Positions 27,731 through 35,989 of a stretch of 64,000 nucleotides of DNA are shown piece after piece. The stretch is taken from assembly GCF_009498455.1 (NCBI RefSeq), contig NZ_CP045644.1, positions 5,149,001 through 5,213,000 on the forward strand. The letters run 5' to 3'. The stretch comes from Variovorax paradoxus. GTDB taxonomy: Bacteria > Pseudomonadota > Gammaproteobacteria > Burkholderiales > Burkholderiaceae_C. The notes under the pieces were generated by a model. It saw only the letters and a program-made list of their open reading frames with translations, did no database searches and was not told the origin of the DNA. Within the stretch, counting starts at the first letter, position 1. Every line of letters begins with the position of its first letter. Position numbers and translations under genes: made by a program.

Positions 27731-28158
27731 TGGCCAGCACGCTGCGCACGCCGCCGCGGTTCGTCCCGACGCTGACGACCGTGCTCGAGATTCCGGCCGA
27801 GCCGGTGCCGGTCGCCGAGACGCCGAGGCCCACGGGCGCACCCGTGTCGCAGCCTGCGCCGCCCGACCCCGCGAGCGCTGTCGCGTTGCCGCCTTCGGTG
27901 TCGCTCACGCCGGCTGAAATCGTCAGCCTCGAAGAGCAGTTGCTGCACCGCGTACTGCAGCGTGTCGACCTGTCGCTCGAAGAGCGTTTGAGCGACGCCG
28001 TGTCGGCGGCCGTTCAGCATCAGCTCGACGAAATGGTGCCGCGTCTGCGCGGCGAAATCGAGGCCGTGCTGCGCGCGCTCGTCATCGAATCCATGGCCGC
28101 TGAACTCTGTGAAAACACAGGGGAAAACACAGGGTCTACGCCAGCTTCCGGCGCATAA
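27730..28158 (+). CDS. hypothetical protein with helical C-terminal domain
   Basis: A 142-residue protein whose ATG overlaps the holC stop by one base (TGATG), with AAGGAG upstream, so it is translated with holC. Residues 1-55 are proline/alanine-rich and probably disordered. Residues 58-125 are amphipathic helices (LTPAEIVSLEEQLLHRVLQR, LSDAVSAAVQHQLDEMVPRL, RGEIEAVLRALVIESMAAEL). This arrangement is seen in small DUF2486-like proteins next to holC in betaproteobacteria. The link is from memory of the context. A direct function is unknown. Confidence 0.75.
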   Translation: MASTLRTPPRFVPTLTTVLEIPAEPVPVAETPRPTGAPVSQPAPPDPASAVALPPSVSLTPAEIVSLEEQLLHRVLQRVDLSLEERLSDAVSAAVQHQLDEMVPRLRGEIEAVLRALVIESMAAELCENTGENTGSTPASGA

Positions 28159-28294
28159 ATCCTCGGCTAAACTGCGCCGCAGGTCGGAATGGCGTGAGGG
28201 TGCCGCTGGTCTGCGGCGCGAAACTTGCGAGGTCTGAACGCCCGGATCGAACGACCGGTTTTTATATCTTTTCATCCAAGTTCTGGAGGTTCTC

Positions 28295-29503
28295 ATGCAA
28301 TTGAAATGGACTGCGGTCGCACTGGCTGCACTCACGCTCGTGGCTTGCGGCAAGAAAGAAGAAGCTGCTGCGCCGGCCGCGACGCCGGCACCCACGGCTG
28401 CGGCCCCGGCCCCTGCTGCGCCTCCTGCCGATGCCCTGATCGTCAAGATCGGCCACGTCGGCCCGACCAGCGGTCCCATTGCCCACCTCGGCAAGGACAA
28501 CGAGCTCGGCGCCAAGATGGCCATCGAAGACCTGAATGCCAAGGGCATGAAGATCGGCGACAAGGTTGCCAAGTTCGTGCTGGTTCCCGAAGACGACGCA
28601 GGCGATCCGAAGCAAGGCACGGCCGTCGCCCAGAAGCTGGTCGATGAAAAGGTCAACGGCATCGTCGGTCACCTGAACTCGGGCACCACCATCCCCGCTT
28701 CCAAGCTGTACAGCGACGCCGGCATTCCGCAGGTCTCGCCGTCGGCCACGAACCCCAAGTACACGCGCCAGGGCTTCAAGACCACGTTCCGCGTGGTGGC
28801 CGACGACACGCAGCTCGGCGGCACGCTGGGCAAGTACGCCGTCGAAACGCTCAAGGGCAAGAACATCGCCGTGATCGACGACCGCACGGCCTACGGCCAG
28901 GGCGTTGCCGAAGAGTTCGAGAAGGCTGCCAAGGCGGCCGGCGCGACCATCGTGGGCCACGAGTTCACCACCGACAAGTCGACCGACTTCAACGCCATCC
29001 TGACCAAGCTGAAGGCCACCAAGCCCGACGTGCTGTTCTTCGGCGGCATGGACGCCGTGGGCGGCCCGATGCTCAAGCAGGTCAAGCAACTCGGCCTGAA
29101 CGTCAAGTTCATGGGCGGCGACGGCCTGTGCACCGGCGAACTGCCGAAGCTGGCAGGCGACGCCATCGGTGAAGACATGGTGGTCTGCGCCGAAGCCGGC
29201 GGTGTCGACGGTGACTTCAAGCAGCCGCTGGAAGACTTCAAGGCCAAGTTCAAGACCAAGAACGGCGTCGAAGTGCAGATCTACGCTCCGTACGTGTACG
29301 ACGCGGTCAACGTGCTGGCCGAAGCCATGGCCAAGGCCGGCTCGTCCGACCCGGAAAAGTACCTGCCTGAAGTCGGCAAGGTGCAATACAAGGGCGTGAC
29401 CGGCCCGATCGCCTTCGACGAAAAGGGCGACATCAAGAACGGCGCCCTGACGCTCTTCACCTACAAGGGTGGCGTGCGCACGCAGATCGCCGTGGTGCGC
29501 TGA
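28295..29503 (+). CDS. branched-chain amino acid ABC transporter substrate-binding lipoprotein
   Basis: A 402-residue periplasmic binding protein of the LivK/type I family. The signal peptide ends in a lipobox (LTLVAC, Cys 18), so it is lipid anchored, followed by an alanine/proline linker (24-48). Core motifs are KIGHVGPTSGPIAHLGKDNE, VGHLNSGTTIPASKLYSDAG and KNIAVIDDRTAYGQG. No permease or ATPase follows; the gene is monocistronic and ends at a strong terminator, so its transporter must be encoded elsewhere. Leucine-type ligands are typical; specificity is not readable. Confidence 0.9.
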   Translation: MQLKWTAVALAALTLVACGKKEEAAAPAATPAPTAAAPAPAAPPADALIVKIGHVGPTSGPIAHLGKDNELGAKMAIEDLNAKGMKIGDKVAKFVLVPEDDAGDPKQGTAVAQKLVDEKVNGIVGHLNSGTTIPASKLYSDAGIPQVSPSATNPKYTRQGFKTTFRVVADDTQLGGTLGKYAVETLKGKNIAVIDDRTAYGQGVAEEFEKAAKAAGATIVGHEFTTDKSTDFNAILTKLKATKPDVLFFGGMDAVGGPMLKQVKQLGLNVKFMGGDGLCTGELPKLAGDAIGEDMVVCAEAGGVDGDFKQPLEDFKAKFKTKNGVEVQIYAPYVYDAVNVLAEAMAKAGSSDPEKYLPEVGKVQYKGVTGPIAFDEKGDIKNGALTLFTYKGGVRTQIAVVR

Positions 29504-29517
29504 TCGCATCGCTGAAT

Positions 29518-29565
29518 ACGACCCTTCGGGTCGTTCAATGAGAAAGGGCCTTCGGGCCCTTTTTT
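29518..29565 (+). terminator. tandem hairpins ending the binding-protein gene
   Basis: Two consecutive UUCG-type hairpins: ACGACCC/GGGTCGT (29518-29534) and AAGGGCC/GGCCCTT (29544-29561), the second followed by a T-run to 29565. The second is a strong intrinsic terminator for the upstream gene. The first may stabilise the message. Confidence 0.85.
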
Positions 29566-29599
29566 CATGGGTGCGCGCAGACGCCGCGTACGTTTGTCT

Positions 29600-29989
29600 T
29601 CAGAGCGCGGCCATGCCCGAGGGGCGGTCGGCATTGCAGTACTCGATGAAGGCGTCGAGGTCGCGCGACTTGTCGAACACCGCGTCGGCGCCCAGTGCCA
29701 GGCAGCGCGTGCGGATGTCCGAGGTGACGTAGTTGCTCAGCACCACCACGCGCTGGTGCGGGCGCCGCTCACGGCATCCCGACAGCACGCCGAGGCCGGA
29801 GCCTTCTTTCAGGAACAGGTCGACGATCAGCAGCTGCCAGGCGTCGGGATGGGCGGCGAGCCAGGCGAGGGCGCCCGATTCGGTTTCGGCATAGCCGACG
29901 ACATGGCCGTTGACGAGGTCCTCGAGGGCTGGGACCAGGTTGTCCCTGATGGTCTTGTTGTCCTCGACGAGGAACGTGATGAGGGCCAT
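29600..29989 (-). CDS. stand-alone response-regulator receiver protein
   Basis: A 129-residue CheY-like receiver with no output domain. FLVEDNKTIRDNL holds the acidic pair (Glu 9, Asp 10), LLIVDLFL the phosphoacceptor Asp 57, VVVLSNYVTSD the conserved switch region, and DAVFDKSRDLDAF the lysine of the active site. It probably relays a phosphoryl group between a kinase and an HPt, or acts by protein binding. Two HPt-type hybrid kinases lie within 20 kb, so they are candidate partners; this is inference from location only. Confidence 0.85.
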   Translation of the reverse strand: MALITFLVEDNKTIRDNLVPALEDLVNGHVVGYAETESGALAWLAAHPDAWQLLIVDLFLKEGSGLGVLSGCRERRPHQRVVVLSNYVTSDIRTRCLALGADAVFDKSRDLDAFIEYCNADRPSGMAAL

Positions 29990-30093
29990 GCCGCGTTTTT
30001 GATCTGTGAATCAATAGCGTAGCGTGGCGCAAGCGGTCTTTGCGTAGGAGAAGGGAGAACGACGCACGGAAACCGTGCCGGAAACAACGCCGG

Positions 30094-30459
30094 TCAGTGC
30101 TTGCCCGACGGCTCCTGGGCGCGCAGGCGGGCCTTGAGCTGCTCGGCCAGCGCCTGGCTCTCGTTGCGCTCGGCGGTCGCTTCGATGCGCTTCTCGATTT
30201 CTTCGCTCAGCGCCGCATTCACCTCGGCCAGCTTCTCGGCCGACTGGGCCAGCTTTTCCTCGAGCTGGCTGGTGTGCTCGATGGCCTGCGCCACCTCGCC
30301 GACCTGGACGTCGTCCGGCAGTTCCTGCTCGAGCACGGTGCTCACGACGGCCAGGTCGTCGGAGGCGCTTTGCACGTCTGCGGCCACCTGCTCGCTCTTT
30401 TTCAGGGTCTTGTCCAGCGGGGTGGTGCCGCGCGGCAAGGTGGGGGAAGGTCCGGCCAT
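30094..30459 (-). CDS. hypothetical coiled-coil protein
   Basis: A 121-residue protein starting at MAGPSPTLPRG, preceded by AAGGAG. After a short disordered head, residues 18-110 are one long heptad-rich helix (TLKKSEQVAADVQSASDDLA, LEEKLAQSAEKLAEVNAALS, EEIEKRIEATAERNESQALA), ending in a charged tail. No known family is recognised. It is divergent from the receiver-EAL gene, whose leader starts 187 bp away. An earlier in-frame ATG exists but lacks a ribosome site. Confidence 0.6.
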   Translation of the reverse strand: MAGPSPTLPRGTTPLDKTLKKSEQVAADVQSASDDLAVVSTVLEQELPDDVQVGEVAQAIEHTSQLEEKLAQSAEKLAEVNAALSEEIEKRIEATAERNESQALAEQLKARLRAQEPSGKH

Positions 30460-30646
30460 CGAGGCTCCTTTTGCGGCAGGTGAGGGGGGAATGTCAGGGT
30501 CGATGCCGCGCATCGTACCGCCAGATGCGAACTCGCTCAGGATTGGCAACAGTTGTTGCGCGGCAACAGGGTTCAGCCGCAGTCCTATGAAACGGGCCGC
30601 GACTTTCGGACGGGGCCGATGGGGGATTCTTGCCGTGCCCGGGAAG

Positions 30647-31903
30647 ATGCAACACATCCTCTTCCACTCCCAGCCCGCCATGATCAGAAACGCACTCGTG
30701 ATCGACCAGGTCGAACGCACCGGCTTCGCGCTGGCCACCTTCATGCGCTATGCGGGCATTCCGCGCGTCGACGTGACGCGCAGCGGCCATGGCTTTGTCG
30801 AGGCGGTGCAGCATCGGCGCCACGACCTGCTGGTGGTGGACATCGACACGCCCGAGGTGACCGGGCTGCAGATGATCGACGCCGTGGTCGAGTCCGGCAG
30901 CCCTGCGGCGCTGGTGCTCATGAGCGCCCAGCCGACGCGCATCCTGCAGGCGGCGCAAGACTACGCCCGGGCCCGCGGGGCGCGCGTGCTCTCGGCCATC
31001 GCCAAGCCGTGCACCATGCGAACGATGGCGACGGCGGCGCAGGCGATGGCGCGCGGACGGCGTCACCGCGCGCAGCCGAGGGACGGCGTCACGCTGTCAA
31101 CGACGGGCGCGCCGGATTTCACCGCGGAGGTCCTGCGCGAAGCACTGGCCACGCGCCAGATCGCCGCCCACTTCCAGCCCCGGCATTGCACGCGCACCGG
31201 CGTGCTGCACGGCGCCGAGCTGCAGCCCTGCTGGTACCGGCCCGACGACACCTGGCTGCCCGCCGCCGATTTCCTGCCCGCCGTGGCGCACGCCGGCCTG
31301 TGCGAAGCGCTGGTGCAACGCATGCTGGACTGCGCCTTCGAGTTGCTCGGCTACATGCACAAGGACCACGGCGTGCGTCTGGGCGTGCGCGTGCCTGCGT
31401 CGGTCGCGGCCTCGGTCGCCTGGGCGCAGGGCGTGGCAGACCAGGCCGAGCGCGCCGGCATTGCCGCCGACCGGCTCGTGCTGGAGATCGCCGAAGACGG
31501 CGGCGCGCGCTGCAACGACGTGCTGGCCGGTGCGGTCGCGCACCTGCGGCTGCGCGGCTTCCATTGCGCCATCGATCGCTTCGGCCTGGGCGATTCGACC
31601 CTGAGCCGCTGGTTCAAGGTGCCGTTCAGCGAACTGCAGATCGGCGCGCGCCAGCTGCTGCAGGCGCGCGAGAACCCGCATGCACGCCACATCCTCGCCA
31701 GCATCATCGCGATGGCCCGCGAGCAGGACGCGACGCTGCTGGTGAAAGGCGTCGACGGCGAACAGGATCTCGCGCTGGCCCGCAGCCTCGGCTGCCACTT
31801 CACGCAGGGTGCGCAGCACGCCGACGCGATGCCCGAGCAGGCCTTCGTGCAGTACGCGGCGTTGCTGCGCTACGCGGCGCAGCGCCAGGCCGTCGCCGGT
31901 TGA
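30647..31903 (+). CDS. receiver plus degenerate EAL-domain protein
   Basis: A 418-residue protein. Residues 12-130 are a receiver: phosphoacceptor Asp 65 in LLVVDIDTPEVTG, active-site Lys 120 in SAIAKPCTM. Residues 165-410 are an EAL fold that has lost the cyclic-di-GMP phosphodiesterase residues: the EAL motif reads AELQPCW, the metal pair DDFGTG reads IDRFGLGDS, ELKID reads ELQIG, and EGVE reads KGVDG. A catalytically dead, regulatory EAL is the likely reading. It lies convergent with a hybrid kinase near the fimbrial genes; Bordetella BvgR, an EAL protein beside bvgAS, is a known parallel. The start is either this ATG or MIRNAL at 30680. Confidence 0.8.
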   Translation: MQHILFHSQPAMIRNALVIDQVERTGFALATFMRYAGIPRVDVTRSGHGFVEAVQHRRHDLLVVDIDTPEVTGLQMIDAVVESGSPAALVLMSAQPTRILQAAQDYARARGARVLSAIAKPCTMRTMATAAQAMARGRRHRAQPRDGVTLSTTGAPDFTAEVLREALATRQIAAHFQPRHCTRTGVLHGAELQPCWYRPDDTWLPAADFLPAVAHAGLCEALVQRMLDCAFELLGYMHKDHGVRLGVRVPASVAASVAWAQGVADQAERAGIAADRLVLEIAEDGGARCNDVLAGAVAHLRLRGFHCAIDRFGLGDSTLSRWFKVPFSELQIGARQLLQARENPHARHILASIIAMAREQDATLLVKGVDGEQDLALARSLGCHFTQGAQHADAMPEQAFVQYAALLRYAAQRQAVAG

Positions 31904-31921
31904 GCTTCGAGCCGGGCGCGC

Positions 31922-32250
31922 TCAGGCCGCGCGCCGTGCCAGTGCCGCTTCGGCGGCCGCTTGCAGTTCGGCCCAGCGAGGGGCGAGCACGGCCATCTCC
32001 TCGCGCTTCGCCGAAGCGCTGAGCCGGGCGCACATTGCGGCGATGGCCGGCTCGCCGATCATGGCGAAGGCACCCCGCACCGCATGCAGCTGGTCGCCGA
32101 TGACGCGCCGGTCGCCTGTTTCCAGCGCCTGGCGGACCTGCCCGGCGGATGACACCAGCGACGAGACCATCGCCTCGTGCAGGTGCGCGTCGAGCGGCGT
32201 GTTCTGCGTGTTCGGCGTGTACGGCGTGCTGTCCACGGGGCGACCGGGGC
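31922..32250 (-). pseudogene. HPt domain of the kinase, displaced into another frame
   Basis: In the +1 frame relative to the kinase, about 105 residues read as a clear HPt domain: NTPLDAHLHEAMVSSLVSSA and then the phosphohistidine segment QLHAVRGAFAMIGEPAIAAM. The second kinase of the window (44046-47078) has the same domain fused in frame ([20 protein letters not shown]). The break lies between 32236 and 32260 among runs of four G/C. An internal ATG at 32170 could let an 82-residue HPt be made separately. Confidence 0.7.
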
Positions 32251-34965
32251 CGGGGCCGTCAGGGGCGACGAGGCCGCACCCAGCGTCTTGAGGATGGCCT
32301 GTTCCAGCGCCGGCAGCAGCACCGGCTTGAGCAGCACGCCCGCAAAGCCAGCCAGCGAGCATTGCTGGTAGCCCTCCTGCTCGAGGTGCGCCGTGATGGC
32401 GATGAGCGGCATCGATGGCATGCGCTCGCGCAGCCGCCGCGCCAGCGTGTAGCCGTCCATGCGGGGCATGTTCAGGTCGGTCAGCACCAGGTCGTAGCGC
32501 TGCGTGGCGAGGAGGGCCAGCGCGGCCTCGCCGTCCGGCGCCACGTCGGCATCGAAGCCCAGCGCACCCAGCTGGTCGCCGATGAGCGCGCGGTTGGCCG
32601 GATGGTCGTCCACGACCAGCAGGCGCACGGGTCGTGGGGGCAGGGACGCGACGGGCCTGGGTTCCGGTGCGGCGGCAACGTTGTCGGCCAGCGGCACCAG
32701 CGGCACTTCCACCGTGAAGCACGAGCCCGCACCGGGCTGGCTGCTGACGGTGATCGTGCCGCCCATCTTGTGCGCCAGCCGTTGGCAGATCGACAGCCCC
32801 AGCCCCGAGCCGCCGAACTCGCGCGCGGTCGAGGCCGAGGCTTGCATGTAGATCTCGAACAGGTGGGGGATCTGCTCCGCCGGCACGCCCATGCCGGTGT
32901 CGCTCACGCGGATCACGACCGGCGAGGCTTGCCCCGCCGACCGCGGGCCGACCTCGAGCGTCACCGCGCCCGCAGCCGTGAACTTGATCGCGTTGCTCAG
33001 CAGGTTGACGACGATCTGGCGGATGCGTGTCGGGTCGCCTTCGTAGCCGGCCGCCAGGCCCGGGTGCACCACGCAGTCCAGCCGCAGCCCCTTGGCGTGC
33101 GCCGACGGCTCGAACATTTCCACGCTGGCGCGCGCGATGTCGGGTAGCGCCACGCGCACGGTTTCGAGCGTCAGGTGGCCCGACTCCATCTTCGACAGGT
33201 CGAGGATGTTGTTCACGATGTCCAGCAGCGTGCGCGAGGCCTGGCGCACCGACTGCAGGCGGCGTGCCTGCACCTCGGGCCGTGCGTTCTGGCCGAGCAG
33301 TTCGAGGTTGCCCAGCACCGCGTTCAGCGGTGTGCGGATCTCGTGGCTCATGGTGGCGATGAACACCGACTTGGCGCGATTGGCAGCCTCGGCCGCCTCG
33401 CGGGCCTCCTCGCGCTTCTTCTCGAGTTCCTTGCGCTCGGTGGCATCGGAGAAACCGCAGAGCAGGGCGTCGGTGCCCTGGTAGCGCACGAGGGTGCATT
33501 GCAACAGCAGGTCGCAGGCCTGGCCGTTTTTCAGTGCGAGGCGCATGTCCGCGTCATGCAGCGCGCGATCGCGGGCCCGCGCCCGAAAGAGCGCAACCAT
33601 CTGCTGGTGCAACGGGTCGGGCGAGGCGGCGGCTGCCGTGTACGCCTGCATCATGGCGTTCTGCAGCAGCACGCGCTCGTTGTCGAGCGCGATCAGGCAG
33701 ACCCCGAACGACGAGGTGTCGATGATCGCGCGGTTGAGTTGCTCGCTCTCGAATACCCGCTGCGAGCGGCGGTACGCGGGTTCCAGCAGCTTGCGCTTGA
33801 ACAGCAGCAGCAGGCCCCAGAGCGCGCCGAGCACCACGAGGGTGGCGATGCCGTAGCGCAGCAACTGCGGCTGCAGGGTATGGAAGACCGTGCGCCACGA
33901 GTAGGCGTACACCATCGACCAGTCGGTGCCGTTCAGCGGCGTCGACAGGCTGAACACGCCCGCGCGGTAGGTTTCGCGGGGCAGGGCGGGGCTGGCCTTG
34001 CGCAGGCTGTGCGCCAGTGCGGTTTCCATCAGCGCGGGCCCGTCGATGGCGGCGCCCGTGTGGTCGGCCGAGAGCAGCACGCGGCCCTGGCGATCGACCA
34101 GCATGGCGGCCGTGTCTTCCGGCGTGTGGCGCAGGCGGCTGGCCAGCACGCTCGACGGCAGGTTGCTCACGAACACCATGAAGGGCTTGCCCTGCGCGTC
34201 GAAGCCGGGCTGCACGAGCTTGAACGGGGCGTCGTCGGGCATCAGCAGATCGGGCGCCGGCGGTTGCCAGGCCACGCGCCGCTGCGTGCGCCACAGGTCG
34301 GCCAACGCCGGGTTGTGGGCGATGTCGCCGAGGTCGAAGCTCAGGCTTTCGATGAGGGTGGCGGTGTCGGGCAGGCCGGTGCGGGCCAGCACGCCCGAGA
34401 GGCCGCCTTCGGGCGCGGGCATCAGCGTGAGCAGGCGGTGGTCGGGCGAGTAGCCGTAGGCGCCGAGCGGCGAATTGCGCAGCTGCGCGACGGCGGTGAC
34501 GCTGTAGGCCTGCATTTCGAGCATGCCCAGGTACGGCGCGAATTCGTGCAGGTCCTGGGTGCGTGCGGGGTCGACGGCGGCGATGGCCGGTGTCAGGTGC
34601 GCCCCGGCTTGCAGGGTCACCTGCCCGCCGTCGCGCACGAAGGCCTCCAGGGTGCCCGCACCCGGCGGCGCATGGTTGTTCCAGAGCAGCTCGGCGTTCA
34701 CCACGCCACGGCGCATGGCCGTCTGCTTTTCCTCGATGTCGAGTTGCATCAGCGCGCTGTGCGTGGCCAGCGTGGTCCGCAGGTTCGCGAACGCGTTGCT
34801 GGCGGCGTTGTACAGCACGAGGCCGGCGGCCAGCACGATGAGCAGCGACAACAGCGCGCCGCCGCCGAAGAGCAGCGCGTGCTGGTAGCGGCGCAGCAGA
34901 TTCAGCTCGTGCGCCTGCCGGGCGGACGTCGAACTGGCGTTGCTGGAAAAGGGCAGCGGAAACAT
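32059..34965 (-). CDS. hybrid sensor histidine kinase (RcsC/BvgS-like), C-terminus frameshifted
   Basis: An inner-membrane kinase. TM1 is at about 30-53 and TM2 at about 371-391, bracketing a periplasmic sensor of about 315 residues without a known named fold. Next come a PAS-like region (411-505), HisKA with His 541 in [14 protein letters not shown], an ATPase (N-box [10 protein letters not shown]-box GGSGLGLS), and a receiver with Asp 830 in LVLTDLNMP. From about residue 910 the frame turns into arginine/threonine-rich nonsense, because the HPt domain lies in another frame. Without the HPt the phosphorelay would stall at the receiver. It is divergent from the pilin gene, and paralogous to the kinase at 44046-47078. 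Confidence 0.85.
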   Translation of the reverse strand: MFPLPFSSNASSTSARQAHELNLLRRYQHALLFGGGALLSLLIVLAAGLVLYNAASNAFANLRTTLATHSALMQLDIEEKQTAMRRGVVNAELLWNNHAPPGAGTLEAFVRDGGQVTLQAGAHLTPAIAAVDPARTQDLHEFAPYLGMLEMQAYSVTAVAQLRNSPLGAYGYSPDHRLLTLMPAPEGGLSGVLARTGLPDTATLIESLSFDLGDIAHNPALADLWRTQRRVAWQPPAPDLLMPDDAPFKLVQPGFDAQGKPFMVFVSNLPSSVLASRLRHTPEDTAAMLVDRQGRVLLSADHTGAAIDGPALMETALAHSLRKASPALPRETYRAGVFSLSTPLNGTDWSMVYAYSWRTVFHTLQPQLLRYGIATLVVLGALWGLLLLFKRKLLEPAYRRSQRVFESEQLNRAIIDTSSFGVCLIALDNERVLLQNAMMQAYTAAAASPDPLHQQMVALFRARARDRALHDADMRLALKNGQACDLLLQCTLVRYQGTDALLCGFSDATERKELEKKREEAREAAEAANRAKSVFIATMSHEIRTPLNAVLGNLELLGQNARPEVQARRLQSVRQASRTLLDIVNNILDLSKMESGHLTLETVRVALPDIARASVEMFEPSAHAKGLRLDCVVHPGLAAGYEGDPTRIRQIVVNLLSNAIKFTAAGAVTLEVGPRSAGQASPVVIRVSDTGMGVPAEQIPHLFEIYMQASASTAREFGGSGLGLSICQRLAHKMGGTITVSSQPGAGSCFTVEVPLVPLADNVAAAPEPRPVASLPPRPVRLLVVDDHPANRALIGDQLGALGFDADVAPDGEAALALLATQRYDLVLTDLNMPRMDGYTLARRLRERMPSMPLIAITAHLEQEGYQQCSLAGFAGVLLKPVLLPALEQAILKTLGAASSPLTAPAPVAPWTARRTRRTRRTRRSTRTCTRRWSRRWCHPPGRSARRWKQATGASSATSCMRCGVPSP

Positions 34966-35046
34966 GTGAATAGAAAAAAGCAGGCGACTCGAATGGTAGG
35001 TCGAATTGCGCCGGGTTTCTATTTATTTCTCGACACCATTTTGTTT

Positions 35047-35121
35047 ATAGGACGGGTCCTATGTTTGAGGCCGCGTTTTAGTCCCGGGCCTATGGGAAAG
35101 CACAGGTGTCTTAAATAAACT
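35047..35121 (+). promoter_or_regulatory. fimA1 control region: perfect inverted repeat plus -10
   Basis: ATAGGAC-GG-GTCCTAT (35047-35062) is a perfect 7-bp inverted repeat. A degenerate copy TTAGTCCCGGGCCTAT follows at 35078-35093, 31 bp on (three helical turns). TAAACT at 35116-35121 is a likely -10, exactly 69 bp after the first box, with the second box reaching the -35 position. The half-site TAGGA resembles sites of RcsB/BvgA-type regulators, which this locus encodes. Confidence 0.6.
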
Positions 35122-35219
35122 GGATTTGTTCACTCGAAATCGCTTGCATCACGAATTGAAAGCGCAATGACGGCTACGGTGGGCATTTTTTATTCACCTT
35201 TCATTTATCGAGACTCCCC

Positions 35220-35771
35220 ATGAAAAAGAACCTCCTTTCGCTCGCGACCGTCGCCGCCTTCGGTGTCGGCTTCGGTATCGGCATGCTCGTCCTGGCGCCC
35301 GCCGCTCACGCCGCCGACGGCCAGATCGACTTCTCGGGCAGCGTCGTGTCGAGTTCGTGCGTCGTCAACGGCGGCGCGCCCAACTTCACGATCACCCTGC
35401 CGCCGGTCTCCACCCAGTCGCTGGGCGAAACAGGCAAGACGGCGGGGCGCGTGCCCGTGCCGATCACGTTGACCAATTGCACCGTGGGCAGCAAGGTGCG
35501 CGCGCATTTCGATTCGGGCCTGACCACCAAGAGCATCGGCCGTCTGGCCGTGGATGCCGGCGGCGCCGCCAACGTCGACCTGCAGCTGTTGAACGACGGC
35601 TTCACCCCGGTGGTTGCCGGTGCTGCCCCGGGCGCGCAGAACACCAGTTTCATTCCGGTGTCGGGCACGGGCGCGGCCGACCTGCAGTACTACGTCGAGT
35701 ACTTCTCGACCGGTGCGGCCACGGCCGGCGCGGTGAAGTCGCGCGTCATGTACTCGATCTCCTACGAATAA
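35220..35771 (+). CDS. major fimbrial subunit, FimA type (copy 1)
   Basis: A 183-residue pilin exported by a signal peptide cut after AAHA (residue 31). The mature part has the pilin fold: the first cysteine in GSVVSSSCVVNGG, the second in TLTNCTVGSKVRA (disulfide), and the C-terminal VMYSISYE beta-zipper strand read by the chaperone. The pilus rod is built from such subunits by donor-strand exchange. The gene stands alone between a Rcs-like control region and a near-identical second copy, not directly in front of the chaperone. Confidence 0.88.
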   Translation: MKKNLLSLATVAAFGVGFGIGMLVLAPAAHAADGQIDFSGSVVSSSCVVNGGAPNFTITLPPVSTQSLGETGKTAGRVPVPITLTNCTVGSKVRAHFDSGLTTKSIGRLAVDAGGAANVDLQLLNDGFTPVVAGAAPGAQNTSFIPVSGTGAADLQYYVEYFSTGAATAGAVKSRVMYSISYE

Positions 35772-35815
35772 GCCTGTCGACCAGCGAACGGCCGATTTCC
35801 AGAGTCTTTGGTTTA

Positions 35816-35890
35816 TCGGATTCGTCCTATGCGAAGCGCTATTCTTTTAGGCATTGGCTGATTAAGAAATTTCTGATAGGCCAATAAACT
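35816..35890 (+). promoter_or_regulatory. fimA2 control region: inverted repeat plus -10
   Basis: ATCGGATTCGTCCTAT (35816-35831) matches 12 of 16 positions of the perfect box upstream of fimA1. TAAACT lies at 35885-35890, again 69 bp on. The leader to the ATG is 174 bp against 173 bp in copy 1, and parts of it (TTCACCTTT near the gene, AATAAACT, TTCACTC) are shared, so the promoter was duplicated with the gene. Confidence 0.55.
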
Positions 35891-35989
35891 TCATTCACTC
35901 ATTCGGAACACCTTGTGTCTGACGCGAAAAGCGGAATGGCAGCTTCGAAGAGTGTTTTTCAATTCACCTTTTATTTTTTGAGTATCACC

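Noticed and set aside
30573..30588. Half-site GTCCTAT upstream of the receiver-EAL gene.
   Set aside because: Only one arm matches (9 of 16 positions); not enough to list as a site.
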